DNA from: Oleidesulfovibrio sp047973035
Lineage (GTDB): Bacteria; Desulfobacterota; Desulfovibrionia; Desulfovibrionales; Desulfovibrionaceae
Assembly (NCBI RefSeq): GCF_047973035.1
Contig: NZ_JBKEBF010000006.1
Span: 1-64,000 of the forward strand
DNA length: 64,000 bases
Direction of reading: 5' to 3'
In this document: positions 9,593 to 19,403 of the stretch, piece by piece
Position numbering within the stretch: position 1 is the first letter of the stretch
Layout: each line of letters opens with the position of its first letter
Made by a program: the position numbers and the translations under genes
Notes under the pieces: model-generated
The model's database searches: none
Told to the model about the DNA's origin: nothing
The model's input: only the letters and a program-made list of their open reading frames with translations

Positions 9593-10304
9593 TTTGGAGC
9601 CCCCTTTGCGCCGACCATTTGAAGATATTCATCTTCCTTTCTCTAAGAAGGGTGGTACGAGTTAAGGAGTATCCAGATGTCTGACGGATGTGGCGCAGGA
9701 TGGAGAGCTTGCCCTCGCTTCCCTCAAGTTCACGGTTGGCATATGCAACGGCACCGATAAGCAGGTCGGCCAAGGGAAGGAGTTCTCCTTCATCTGATCG
9801 AATTAATTGTATTTTTCTTATAATTTCTCTTGAAAAGTCATAGTGCGCATTGGCAAGGTAATTGTGCAGGCGTTGCACTTTTACAGAGCCTTGGGTGTCT
9901 TTGTAGCCAAGATATATGTTGTAGGTGTGTTGTTGGGGGGCGATTATGACTTTGAGTAGATCAAAGTACATTTTGTAATACCAGTCATCATGTGTTTGGT
10001 TGAATCTATTGTGATCAAGGTTGTTTTTATCTTCAACAACAAGAGCTCTGAATTCAAGGTAAGGTGTTTCAAAAAAAACACGGATGAGGTCGTGGTAGAA
10101 AGCAACTCCAGCCGGTGAAACTTTGCTCCATTTAACCTCTATGCTTGTCGACAGTCCATGCCTGCTTTTAATGTCACGAATTGCTCGAGACACAGAGTGT
10201 ATTTTGTCTTTGGGGCAGCTTAAAGCTCCTAACACCATGATTGGGATTCCGTCATTCTCTAAATGGCAACTTTCGTCGCAGTAGATATTAATTTCACTTG
10301 GCAT
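9582..10304 (-). CDS. DUF3800 domain protein
   Basis: A 240-aa protein opening with INIYCDESCHLEND, the acidic first strand typical of DUF3800. That family is thought to have an RNase H-like fold and is frequent in mobile elements and defence loci. Its first 11 bases overlap the methyltransferase gene upstream, and its last 11 overlap the small nuclease-like gene downstream, so three consecutive genes are translationally coupled. A later DNNLDHNRFNQTHDDWYYKMYFDLL-type helix region fits the family. Biochemical activity is not established; a nuclease or substrate-processing role in the operon is an inference. Confidence 0.85.
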   Translation of the reverse strand: MPSEINIYCDESCHLENDGIPIMVLGALSCPKDKIHSVSRAIRDIKSRHGLSTSIEVKWSKVSPAGVAFYHDLIRVFFETPYLEFRALVVEDKNNLDHNRFNQTHDDWYYKMYFDLLKVIIAPQQHTYNIYLGYKDTQGSVKVQRLHNYLANAHYDFSREIIRKIQLIRSDEGELLPLADLLIGAVAYANRELEGSEGKLSILRHIRQTSGYSLTRTTLLRERKMNIFKWSAQRGLQNGI

Positions 10305-13300
10305 TATTTATATCTCTCTCGCTGAATACAGTCCATGCGGTTTCGTAGTCTTGCTCTCTGTCGCAGCGGTCAAAGGGCGCAACGTAGGTAATGGTGCGCA
10401 TAACCGGTCCTCCCGGCAGGGTGTCGTCTTCAACGGTCTTGGTGACCGTGCCTTCTTTCACGCCCTGAATGTCTTCCCAGCCAAGAGGAATGTTCTCTTC
10501 CTGCCTATGTGGTGTGTGAATGCCGTATATGGCGTCCTTTTTGTTCGCCTTTCGGGGCAGCCCCACGCCTATGAGACCCTTGGATGCCGTGAACACAATG
10601 CGTCCGTTGGCGTCGTACCACGTATCCGCTTCATACTGGCGCATGACAGGGAACTGAACTCGGTAGATGGTCTTAAGCTCATCCAGAGTCATACCCAACT
10701 CCAGGGCCACAAGCACGTCTATCTCCACCAGCGCTTGCCGGCGGGCGTAGTCCGTGCGCAGTGCGCAATCGCGCGTCCATACGGGGGTAAGGTTGGCAAA
10801 GAAGTTGTTGGGAAGACGCGGGTCTTTTTTGGTCCAACGCTCATCGGTCATGGATATAGAGAAGCATTCTTGCCATAGCGTTGCATAGTGAGTTGTTACG
10901 CAAGCTAGGGTAAGGTATCGATTTGTATTATTCGTGGATACTATTAAAGGGAATGTTCTTAGTGTTGATTCGTATACATCACTTTTACCGGTGCTTTTTA
11001 GAAAAAAATCGTATGAGCTTGAAGCACAGCATGCTGCAAACTCAATGCAAAATTTAATGTCGGAAAATGTCGTTGAGAGAACTGGATGAACATGGCCAAC
11101 ATTAGGTGGCGCGATAGAAGCAATTAATGAACGTTCGGCAGATGTTCCAAACATTCTTCTGTTTACAAACCTATAAAACTCCGTAACTGGCTTCTTCTCT
11201 CCCCACGGCACTTTGGGCGTGCGAGTGCGATACGTGTCTGCATCGCAGGCGGGCACGTAGTTGGTGCGGGGCAGGTAGTCGTCCGGCAGGGTGGTGAGGT
11301 CCAGAATATCGTAATGCGAGTTCTGTGTGCACTCCGCCCGTGGGGATTTATACAGCGGGTTGCCCACAAAGAAATGGGGCCCGGACAAAATGAGTTCAGA
11401 AGCGTCATTGGGGAAGCGAGTTTCACGACGCATGGTGCCGTCTTTTTGGGCATTGGTTTCATGCCACATTTCAAGGGATATGTACTCATCCCTCATATCC
11501 CCAAGTCGCTTAGGTTGTGCTGCAAACTTCTTCAGTACGTCTATCAGTTCTGCGGTATGCAGGGCTGGCAAACGCGCTTCCAGCGGTGGCGTACCCTCTG
11601 AATCATAGAGCTTGGCAAAAAGGGCCAGTTCACTATCTGTTATGGTGAGAATGCGGCTTTTGTGCCCGGCAGTGTTCCACTTGCTGTCGTCATCCTTGAT
11701 GCCTGGGGCTGGGCCTGCTCCATTGTGGTCAAAGCAGTCATAAATTGTGGATGGAGCGAATACAGTCGCAACATGGGCAAAACCGGTGGTGCTTTTGGGG
11801 TGAGTCGATGAAATATTGATGCTGAATTTAGCGTGATGATCAACTTCTGCAAATAAATTCAGCTCGTTGACAAACTGGAAGTGAGCGCGAAGTCTGGAAA
11901 ATGCTTCACGTCGCAAGGCTCCACCCTTGGGGTCATCATAAATCCCTTCCGGGTGCAGGAAGCCGGAAACGCCGGAGGCTGTACCCAGCATCCATGCCTG
12001 CGGCAGGAAGCATTTGTACAGGTTGGTCTGCATCCCTTTAAGATCAGGATAGTTCTGTGCTGCGTTCAGAAAGTTTTTTGTAGCGGCGGCGTCTACGTAT
12101 TCATTCAAATATGGCTGCTGGATACCAAAAGTCTCCAGCGTTTCATTGCGGAGCGATGCAAGCTTGGATGCACTGAATTTACGCAGCACAAACTCGGGCT
12201 CATAATCACCCATCAGGCCGCCTTCGTTCCATTCAATCTTGAGCCACGGGGGGTTCCCCAGAATAAGGTCAAACCCGCCGCGCTTGCGGAAAACATCCGC
12301 AAACTCCAGCTCCCAATGGTGGAAACGATACCGGGCGGCTACATCCCGCACCATCTGCAGGCGGGGGAACGTGGTGCACAGCGCATCCACATCCACCAGC
12401 CCGAGGGTGCGATCAAACGGCAGTTCCATCTGTTTCTGGCCTTTAAGATGCAGACCCGGCAGCAGCATTTCGCCATTGGTGGACTGGCTCTGGTAGACCT
12501 CGCCTTCCAGCAGCAGCGACATTTCAAAAAGATATTCATCACGGCTGGGCAGCATGTCTGCCTTATCTATGGGCCAGAACCACAGGGCGCACCAGTAGTC
12601 CATGGCCAGCTTCAGGCGCTTGTACGGTGTGGCGTGGCGGATATCCGTGGCGTACTGTTCCAGTGCAAGAATGCGGTCTTTTTCCTGCACGGTGGAGGTC
12701 TGCCGCATGCTGGATTGTTCCTGCTGTCCCCACACATGAATGGGGTCGGCAGTGCGGCGGCGCAGCTCTGCCTGTTTTTCCGCATGGGCGGCCCACAGCT
12801 TGTCTATGGCGCGGGAGAGCTTGAGCAGCTGCTGGGTATGTTCCTTGGAAAAAAGCTTGGTGAACTCCTTTTTCCAGTCCTTGATCTCCTTAATCTGTGT
12901 GGGGGCGAGGTCCTTTACGACCTTATCGGTGTATTCCGCCATGCCTGCATCCGGCAGAAGGAAGTGGTACACCTGTTCCGCCTTGCGTTCTTCTGTGGGG
13001 GCAATGCGTACGGGGGGCACATCTTGCCACGTGGAACCCTTGGGCGCGCCACGGGTAATGAAGCTGGAAGGCCATACCTGACGCCGTGCTCCCACCAGCG
13101 AGTTGCCGCAGGCAAGCTGGTTGCCGAACCACGGCACAAGTCCTTCATCCGAAATGGTGTTCAGCCACAGGCTGACCTCGGCAAGCTCCACCGCAACGGG
13201 GTTAAGGTCTACGCCGAAGGTGTTGTTGTCTGAGATGAACATTTTAACGCGCTGTAGTTCGCGGCTGTATTCCTCCACGGGAATGCGCCCGCCGCGCTCC

Positions 13301-15087
13301 TGCTGCTTGCGTTCCAGATACAGTTCCGCAAGCTGGTTCACGGCTTCGTTCAAGAACGCTGCGGAACCCATGGCCGGTTCGCAGATGGTGAGGGTGAGCA
13401 GGTCATCCGCGCTCTTGTCCTGCACCAACTCCTTGAGTGCGTATTTGACAAGGCAGCGGGTGAGCACTTCCGGCGTGTAGTAGGAAGCGGATTTTTCGCG
13501 GTCGCGTCCGGCAAGACGATAAATGAAGGTGCCCTTGGGGTACTTTTTCGGCTCTCCTTGGTCATCCAGCACCTTTTCGTTGTCCTGATACTTGGGCAGG
13601 TCTTCGCCTTTGACAAAGTAGGCGGCTTCCAGCTCGTCATATTCAGCGTCCGGTTTTTTCACCTCGTACAGGTCGGTCTGTGCAAAGAACCCACGGTAGG
13701 AAAGCAGGGCTTCGTACACCGCACCCAACTGGTTGATGCCGAGCTGTGCGTAGGAAATGCGTCCACGACGGGCTCTGCCGTTGCCGGGGCGGGAAAGCGA
13801 CATGAGCTGGATAACTTTGAGCAGCACGCTGTTGCGGAACTTCACCTTGCCCAGCATAGGCGTCTGCGCCGGATCGAATAGATGCGATTTGAGCGGGGCT
13901 ATGTCGAATTCGCCGATACGGGGAATGTCGTCACCAAGGGGGTGCATATTCTTGCGATATTCACCCCGGTAGCCTTCCCAGATCATGGTGAACAAGGTGC
14001 TCAGGCTCTCATGGATATAGGAACCGACCAGTGACTCTTCCGTGGTGAGCTGCACATGCTCTAGATCACGGAGTGACTCCAAACTGTAGCCGGTGCGGTA
14101 TACCTCGCTTTTGATGGGCACGTAGCCAAGCTCGGGGCGCGCCTCTATGTAGAAGAGAAAGAGCAGACGATACATGTAGCGCAGGCACTCCATGGAAAGC
14201 TGCTGCTCATCGAGGGCGCCGCCGTACATTTTGTCTTTGCGGACTGTGCGCAGATATTGCACGGCCTCATTGCCCAGCAGTTCAATGGATTCGCGCAGGG
14301 CGTATTTGAGGTCCTGCGACACGCCGAAAGCATGCTTGTGCGAGTTTTCGTCCAGCGTGTCGATAAGGGCCATGCCTTCTGCGGGGCACAGGGAATCCCG
14401 GCACAGAAAGGCCGCCATGGCCTGCAGGGTGGTGCGCTCCCTGCGGTCGAAAATCTCCTGCAGGTCAAAGCGCAGCAGTCGTTTGCGGTTCCATTTGTTG
14501 CGGTCAATTAGGACAACCTGAAAGGCGGACAGTAGCAGTACGAAGCGGGGCGGCTCCGGACGTGTGAATATGTGCCGGTTCAGAAGCTCTTCAAAGCAGG
14601 GAGCCTCGGTGTCATTTGACGGCAGCATGGAGAGGGCTGCTTCGCCTGTCAGGTACTGGTCACGGATGGGGGAGAGGGAAAACGGGTCAATGCCTTCATC
14701 CGATGCATCTACAGCCTGAATGATCCATAGCTCCGGTGCACCGCTGGTGCGGCAGACTTCACTGATAATGGGGAGGTATATGTCGCCTTCCAGCTCCCGT
14801 TCCACAGGGTGCATTTCATAATCCAGAGCCTCCAGCAGTGCCTGAGCGAACTCTGCCCTCAGCTCAAGGGTTTCACCGTTGCGGGCTTCACGCAGGCTTT
14901 TCCGAAAGCTGAAGTATTGTCTGGCAACGTCGGTCAGTTTGGTGACCGGAGACTTGCAGTTTTCTTCCGTTTCTTTACGGTTCCATTCCGTAAAAACACC
15001 TTTGAGGTCGTTTTCCAGAACAGCGGCAATGTAGTGGCTGGTGTAGAATTCGTTTTCGTTCGAAATGCCGGTGATATCTATGGCCAT
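10294..15087 (-). CDS. DrmMI-like N6-adenine DNA methyltransferase
   Basis: A 1,597-aa Eco57I/PglX-type class I methyltransferase. The SAM-binding motif reads EPAMGSAAFL near residue 570, preceded by a SYYTPEVLTRCLVKYAL helix. The catalytic NPPW tetrapeptide is near 944, with a large spacer and target-recognition region around it. The length fits DISARM class 1 or related methylases rather than stand-alone Dam-type enzymes. The ATG is preceded by GGAG, and the gene starts 3 bases after the SNF2 helicase stop. In DISARM the methylase marks host DNA as self. By analogy this enzyme should modify a specific chromosomal motif, but the target cannot be read from the sequence. Confidence 0.92.
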   Translation of the reverse strand: MAIDITGISNENEFYTSHYIAAVLENDLKGVFTEWNRKETEENCKSPVTKLTDVARQYFSFRKSLREARNGETLELRAEFAQALLEALDYEMHPVERELEGDIYLPIISEVCRTSGAPELWIIQAVDASDEGIDPFSLSPIRDQYLTGEAALSMLPSNDTEAPCFEELLNRHIFTRPEPPRFVLLLSAFQVVLIDRNKWNRKRLLRFDLQEIFDRRERTTLQAMAAFLCRDSLCPAEGMALIDTLDENSHKHAFGVSQDLKYALRESIELLGNEAVQYLRTVRKDKMYGGALDEQQLSMECLRYMYRLLFLFYIEARPELGYVPIKSEVYRTGYSLESLRDLEHVQLTTEESLVGSYIHESLSTLFTMIWEGYRGEYRKNMHPLGDDIPRIGEFDIAPLKSHLFDPAQTPMLGKVKFRNSVLLKVIQLMSLSRPGNGRARRGRISYAQLGINQLGAVYEALLSYRGFFAQTDLYEVKKPDAEYDELEAAYFVKGEDLPKYQDNEKVLDDQGEPKKYPKGTFIYRLAGRDREKSASYYTPEVLTRCLVKYALKELVQDKSADDLLTLTICEPAMGSAAFLNEAVNQLAELYLERKQQERGGRIPVEEYSRELQRVKMFISDNNTFGVDLNPVAVELAEVSLWLNTISDEGLVPWFGNQLACGNSLVGARRQVWPSSFITRGAPKGSTWQDVPPVRIAPTEERKAEQVYHFLLPDAGMAEYTDKVVKDLAPTQIKEIKDWKKEFTKLFSKEHTQQLLKLSRAIDKLWAAHAEKQAELRRRTADPIHVWGQQEQSSMRQTSTVQEKDRILALEQYATDIRHATPYKRLKLAMDYWCALWFWPIDKADMLPSRDEYLFEMSLLLEGEVYQSQSTNGEMLLPGLHLKGQKQMELPFDRTLGLVDVDALCTTFPRLQMVRDVAARYRFHHWELEFADVFRKRGGFDLILGNPPWLKIEWNEGGLMGDYEPEFVLRKFSASKLASLRNETLETFGIQQPYLNEYVDAAATKNFLNAAQNYPDLKGMQTNLYKCFLPQAWMLGTASGVSGFLHPEGIYDDPKGGALRREAFSRLRAHFQFVNELNLFAEVDHHAKFSINISSTHPKSTTGFAHVATVFAPSTIYDCFDHNGAGPAPGIKDDDSKWNTAGHKSRILTITDSELALFAKLYDSEGTPPLEARLPALHTAELIDVLKKFAAQPKRLGDMRDEYISLEMWHETNAQKDGTMRRETRFPNDASELILSGPHFFVGNPLYKSPRAECTQNSHYDILDLTTLPDDYLPRTNYVPACDADTYRTRTPKVPWGEKKPVTEFYRFVNRRMFGTSAERSLIASIAPPNVGHVHPVLSTTFSDIKFCIEFAACCASSSYDFFLKSTGKSDVYESTLRTFPLIVSTNNTNRYLTLACVTTHYATLWQECFSISMTDERWTKKDPRLPNNFFANLTPVWTRDCALRTDYARRQALVEIDVLVALELGMTLDELKTIYRVQFPVMRQYEADTWYDANGRIVFTASKGLIGVGLPRKANKKDAIYGIHTPHRQEENIPLGWEDIQGVKEGTVTKTVEDDTLPGGPVMRTITYVAPFDRCDREQDYETAWTVFSERDINNAK

Positions 15088-15090
15088 GGG

Positions 15091-17922
15091 CTATTCTCCG
15101 CCTGCGGTCAGCACTGCAATGATCTTGATGTATGGGCTGTCTTCCGTTTCAAGGGTGTCCTTGATCCAGGCCTTATATTCGTCAAAAAGCTTGTTCGTTT
15201 CCCTGCGTCTGACTTCGTTCTTGTTCTTGGTCACCTGCGGCAGGGTGTCGTCGAGAAGGTATTGGCCCAGATGGGCGTTATGCAGCGAACTCAAGCGCTG
15301 CAGCTGTTCCTGCAGAAGCGGATTAATGCGCTTTTCAAACTCTGAACGCTGATCATGCATGTAGCGTTTTGCCTGTGCGATTATGCCGGGCAGAAGCTTC
15401 TGCAGGGGCTCTGTCTGCACCACCGTGCCGGTGTTTGCGAGCTTTTCTATGCCAAGCTTTGTCCGCCCCATAACGTCCTCAAGGGAAAGGAAGCCTTTGA
15501 AGCTGCCAGCCTGTGTATGGCACCCGAACCAGTTTTGTACGATGGGGTGTCCCTTGCGGTTGGGAATAAGGCCGGAAATGAGGAATATTGCCTCGTCCTT
15601 CGATAATCTTGAGAGCGGTAACACGGGCGCTTCGAGACGTCTGAAATTGCTGATGGCTTTGTCTGATATCCACTGGACAAGAGGATCCTGTTCCCAGAGG
15701 TACTGAATGCTTGGCCAGGCGTTCTCTTCCTTGCGGCTGCGGGCTATCTCCTGCTGGATGATGTTCTTGTCATCGCACAGCATAAACGACTTGCGGCCGG
15801 ACATGACTTCGGAAGGGTAGTGGCGGAAGCGGTATTTCAGTTCATCGGTAAGAGGGATTACAATACTGCGATCCTGCGTATTGACGGAGGCATCCATGTT
15901 CAGCAGTTTGAAGGCCTCGCGGGCGTATTCAAAATCGCTGGCGAAAAGGCTGGGCATGGTACCGGTAAGCGGCTGTTGCTCTGCCTTGGACGCGTCTCCA
16001 GGAGTGACGGCCGCAGTGAGCATGGCAAAAATGTCGTCTTCAACCTGGGGCTGCTGCAGGCTCTGCTCAAATTCTTCTGCGGTTTTTCCGGCTTCAATCG
16101 CTGCTGCGGTGATCCGTTCTTCTTCCCCTATGTCGTATACGCCCATAAAGGCAGAAGGGTCGCCAATGTTCTGAATAGCTTCTTCATCCTTCTGGATGAG
16201 CAGTTCAAGAATTCTGACATCACCCTTGATCTTGGGCGTTTGGCAATCTGTCATCAGGTAGGCAATGTAGGGCGTACGGGTTTGACCATAGCGGTCGATT
16301 CGTCCATTGCGCTGCTGGAAGGCCATGAGAGACCATGGGACATCGAAGTGCACCATCTTGTGGCAGAGGTAGTGCAGGTTGATGCCTTCCGAGGCAACGT
16401 CTGTGGCGATAAGCAGGCGAAGAGGGGATTGGTCCTTACCGAATTCTTCTACCACTTCCTGCTGCCTGGTGTCGGGATCATCCCCGCGCAGGGTTGTGAC
16501 CTGCTTGTCGGTAAGCTGCAGAACCTTTGGCAGATGTTTGTTCAGAAACTCAAGCGTTTCAATACGTTCAGTAAAAATGACCAGTCTGTCGTCGAATGCC
16601 TTGCCAGTGAAATGGAAATGTCCGTCCTTGTCGGTCAGCACTTGAACAAGGCGCTGGAATTTGGAGAAATCCTGCTCGTTAACGGCAGAAACAGCTTTCT
16701 GGATAGCCTTGAGTTCGGCAATATCCGCAAGATCGTCTATGCCACCTGCCGCTTCCAGTTTGCGAATACGATTTTCAATGGTTTTGGCGCATGCAGCGGG
16801 CGAGGAGAAGAGCGCCTTCTCCAGTACGGTGCGGAAAAGCTGGCTGGCCCCGCGTTTTGTGTCCAACTTGGCAAAGGTGGCGTTTGCAAGGGCCTCGAAG
16901 GCGGCTTCTTCCGCAGGGGAGGCCGGTGATTTGACGGATTGAATGACCCGCTCTTTGAATTCGCTGCGTACCTGATGCTTTATATCTTTCTTGAAGCGAC
17001 GGATGAAGAGGCCGCGAATGTCTTCTGGGCCGTACTTATCGGTGTTGGCTATTGCCGTCGGGTCCAGCATGTTCATGAGCGAAGCAAAGCTTTGGGCTGA
17101 GCCGTCATGCGGAGTTGCAGAAAGCATGATCAGGCTGTCGGACCGTGACGCAAGCAGCTTTGCAAGGCGAGCCCGCTGGGATTTGGCCTTGCCGCGCTCG
17201 GCTACGTTGTGGGCTTCGTCGATGATGATGGCATCCCACCATGCGTTTTCAAGGTATACCCGGTATTCCGAGTCCTGTTTGAGGGTGTCGACGGAAATGA
17301 TGGATTTATCGAAATAATGGAACGGGTTGTGGTTGGTGGGAATGGTTGTACGGATTCTATTCAGGCCCACAGAGTCCAGTCGGGTAAGGGGGATGGAAAA
17401 GCGGGACCACATTTCCTTTTGAAACTGGGTAAGCATGCTTTTCACAGTCACAACGAGAATGCGGCGTCCCCTGCCGCGACGGATAAGCTCCGAAAGGAGA
17501 AGGCCGCATTCTAGAGTCTTACCAAGGCCAACGGCATCAGCAATGAGAATGCGCTGTCTGGGCTGCTTGAGGGCAAGAGCGGCGGGGTCAAGCTGATAAG
17601 GGACAGAGTCCATAGCAGCTTTGTGCCCGCAATATATCTTGTCGTCAGTAGGAACAGTCTTGCGTAACAAGCTTTCCATGTACAAAAGCGATGACCTGAA
17701 ATTGGGAGACGTGTCCTGAACGAGGGTTGTTTCAGCCGGATCCATGACCACAATGCGGTCTGCCCGGGTGAGGAACTGTGCCTCCTTGTCGCGCACCAGT
17801 TCGGAGAGGCCAATGGCATGAACGACATGGCCGTTGCCCTGTGTGCGTTCGACCTTACGGACGAGCCATTGGGCATCGCGGACTATAATTCTTGCTCCTG
17901 GTGCGGGAACCGTGTTGGCCAT
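15091..17922 (-). CDS. SNF2-family helicase (DrmD-like)
   Basis: A 943-aa superfamily 2 ATPase that opens the operon. Walker A (ADAVGLGKT) is near residue 131, the DEAH box (IIDEAHN) near 233, and motif III follows as LSATPHDG. The C-terminal helicase lobe carries the QQRNGRIDRYGQ motif VI typical of RapA/HepA-like SNF2 proteins. The ATG follows GGAGAATATTGAG, a good ribosome site. DISARM class 1 is defined by a SNF2 helicase (DrmD) next to a large adenine methylase (DrmMI), and that pair is present here in the same order. Some Desulfovibrio-type homologues carry only 'helicase' annotation, so the DrmD label rests on context. Confidence 0.9.
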   Translation of the reverse strand: MANTVPAPGARIIVRDAQWLVRKVERTQGNGHVVHAIGLSELVRDKEAQFLTRADRIVVMDPAETTLVQDTSPNFRSSLLYMESLLRKTVPTDDKIYCGHKAAMDSVPYQLDPAALALKQPRQRILIADAVGLGKTLECGLLLSELIRRGRGRRILVVTVKSMLTQFQKEMWSRFSIPLTRLDSVGLNRIRTTIPTNHNPFHYFDKSIISVDTLKQDSEYRVYLENAWWDAIIIDEAHNVAERGKAKSQRARLAKLLASRSDSLIMLSATPHDGSAQSFASLMNMLDPTAIANTDKYGPEDIRGLFIRRFKKDIKHQVRSEFKERVIQSVKSPASPAEEAAFEALANATFAKLDTKRGASQLFRTVLEKALFSSPAACAKTIENRIRKLEAAGGIDDLADIAELKAIQKAVSAVNEQDFSKFQRLVQVLTDKDGHFHFTGKAFDDRLVIFTERIETLEFLNKHLPKVLQLTDKQVTTLRGDDPDTRQQEVVEEFGKDQSPLRLLIATDVASEGINLHYLCHKMVHFDVPWSLMAFQQRNGRIDRYGQTRTPYIAYLMTDCQTPKIKGDVRILELLIQKDEEAIQNIGDPSAFMGVYDIGEEERITAAAIEAGKTAEEFEQSLQQPQVEDDIFAMLTAAVTPGDASKAEQQPLTGTMPSLFASDFEYAREAFKLLNMDASVNTQDRSIVIPLTDELKYRFRHYPSEVMSGRKSFMLCDDKNIIQQEIARSRKEENAWPSIQYLWEQDPLVQWISDKAISNFRRLEAPVLPLSRLSKDEAIFLISGLIPNRKGHPIVQNWFGCHTQAGSFKGFLSLEDVMGRTKLGIEKLANTGTVVQTEPLQKLLPGIIAQAKRYMHDQRSEFEKRINPLLQEQLQRLSSLHNAHLGQYLLDDTLPQVTKNKNEVRRRETNKLFDEYKAWIKDTLETEDSPYIKIIAVLTAGGE

Positions 17923-18414
17923 CTCAATATTCTCCGTCTTGATCTTGCAGTGGGATTATTCTCATTTAGGTGTCACTGTGTGTTGGGGGTACTGCTAGCT
18001 TTACTATTGGTGACTGCTGAACTGCGTAATAATTTGTAAATGCAGACACTCTAACTAGGCATCAGAAATTTGACATCATTCTGGACCATTTCGTAGAGCT
18101 TTTAACCCAGCCCGAAGTTTTTATTTTATTTCACTATCCATACTCGTGATTTTCTGATCTTTCAATTTCTTAATATGGGCTGAGGTGGTTTTGATAATAT
18201 CAGTAACTTATCAAGATCGTGGCCTGTTTTTATGAATTTTCCTTGGACATTTTCTTTTGCTAGCAAGCAGTATCGCTGTCTCCCTGCGGACGCATATGTC
18301 ATTCATCCCGATTTCACGGCTATATTACTTCTTTGAATACGCTGTTCATTTGCCCTTATCCGGCGTTTAAACTGGGTGAGGGCTTTTTATCTCTGCTTCA
18401 AGGAGGTATTCTCA
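17923..18414. promoter_or_regulatory. Divergent intergenic region between defence operon and ERF module
   Basis: A 492-bp gene-free stretch that must hold the promoters of the leftward operon (start 17,922) and the rightward ERF module (start 18,415). A fifth copy of the window-edge motif (TTCTCATTTAGG, 17,959-17,970) lies about 40 bases upstream of the operon start codon. A TTGACA hexamer sits near 18,070, but I see no good partner -10 box. No small gene is supported. Confidence 0.45.
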
Positions 18415-19230
18415 ATGGAAAATCACATAATAACTTGTTCCGAAAGCATCACGGAGCTTGCCAAGGCCATGTTGCAGGTGCAGCAGGGGCTAGTTCCTGT
18501 CATGAAGGATGCGGCGAATCCATTTGTGGGGAGTCGGTATGCGAGTCTGAACTCTGTTGTGGAAGCGTGTCGGGAGGCGTTGACTGCCAGTGGTATATGG
18601 GTTGTGCAGTATCCAGTACAGGCGGTGCAGCCGATTCATGAAGGAACCGGATGCCCGCAAAGCCTGTTGGGATTGGTGACTAAGCTGGTTCATGCGGAGT
18701 CGGGACAGTGGCAATCCTCACTTATGGTGATGCCGCTGCCAAAGGCTGATCCACAAGGGTATGGCTCGGCGTTAACCTATGCCCGTCGGTACGGCCTTGC
18801 AACGCTAGTCGGGCTGGTGACGGAAGTAGATGATGATGCGCAAGAGGCCATGCCTCGAAATCAGCAGCGCAGTTCTGGGCGAAAAAGTGTGCCACAAGCG
18901 AGAGCTTCGGAAAATGACGCTAGGTCGATGCAGGAACCCAAAATAGGAAAAGGTACCGCAAAATCAGGGAAAGATACCGACGCTGGAGCGGCGCAGAACA
19001 CTACTGAGATAGGTTCCCCTCGTGCGTCTCAAAATCCGTTATCCATTCAGAACTCGTTACCTGCCATTGATGGAGTCCTCTATCAGACAGTTCAAACGCA
19101 GGATGGACGAAATTGTATCACGGCCTCAGGTTTGACTCGGACGAATGCGGCCCAACTCAAAGAAGCAGGGTTTCGCTGGGATGCCAGCCGCAAACTTTGG
19201 TGGCGGTATGCTCAGCGTCACGCGGCGTAG
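18415..19230 (+). CDS. ERF-family single-strand annealing recombinase
   Basis: The start at 18,415 is fixed by AAGGAGG seven bases upstream; a longer frame exists but lacks a site. The 271-aa protein begins with an ERF-superfamily domain (residues 1-150: VPVMKDAANPFVGSRYASLNSVVEACREAL, then the SALTYARRYGLATLVGL helix). ERF proteins anneal single-stranded DNA for recombination and repair in phages and integrative elements. A low-complexity linker (155-215) leads to a C-terminal ~60-residue segment ending in AGFRWDASRKLWW, a small domain often attached to element proteins. It heads a plus-strand gene set with the AAA+, DUF3150 and VWA proteins. Confidence 0.87.
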   Translation: MENHIITCSESITELAKAMLQVQQGLVPVMKDAANPFVGSRYASLNSVVEACREALTASGIWVVQYPVQAVQPIHEGTGCPQSLLGLVTKLVHAESGQWQSSLMVMPLPKADPQGYGSALTYARRYGLATLVGLVTEVDDDAQEAMPRNQQRSSGRKSVPQARASENDARSMQEPKIGKGTAKSGKDTDAGAAQNTTEIGSPRASQNPLSIQNSLPAIDGVLYQTVQTQDGRNCITASGLTRTNAAQLKEAGFRWDASRKLWWRYAQRHAA

Positions 19231-19403
19231 CTCTCAAGCCCGTACACGCGCAACACTTCGAACAGCAACGCACATACAGCACGCAGCACAAGCAACAGCA
19301 CAGCCTCCACAACGGAGGCTGTGCTGTTTTGGTTTATAGAGAGCCGTACAAGCCTTGCAATCAAACAACACCCTACCATGCACATAGCAAGAGGAATCAT
19401 ACA

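Noticed and set aside
11881..13233. 450-codon open frame opposite the methyltransferase
   Set aside because: Antisense to the NPPW/EPAMGS methylase over its whole length, with low-information composition and no known motif.
15820..16929. 369-codon open frame opposite the SNF2 helicase
   Set aside because: Antisense shadow of the helicase C-terminal domain; no start signal and no homology-like pattern.
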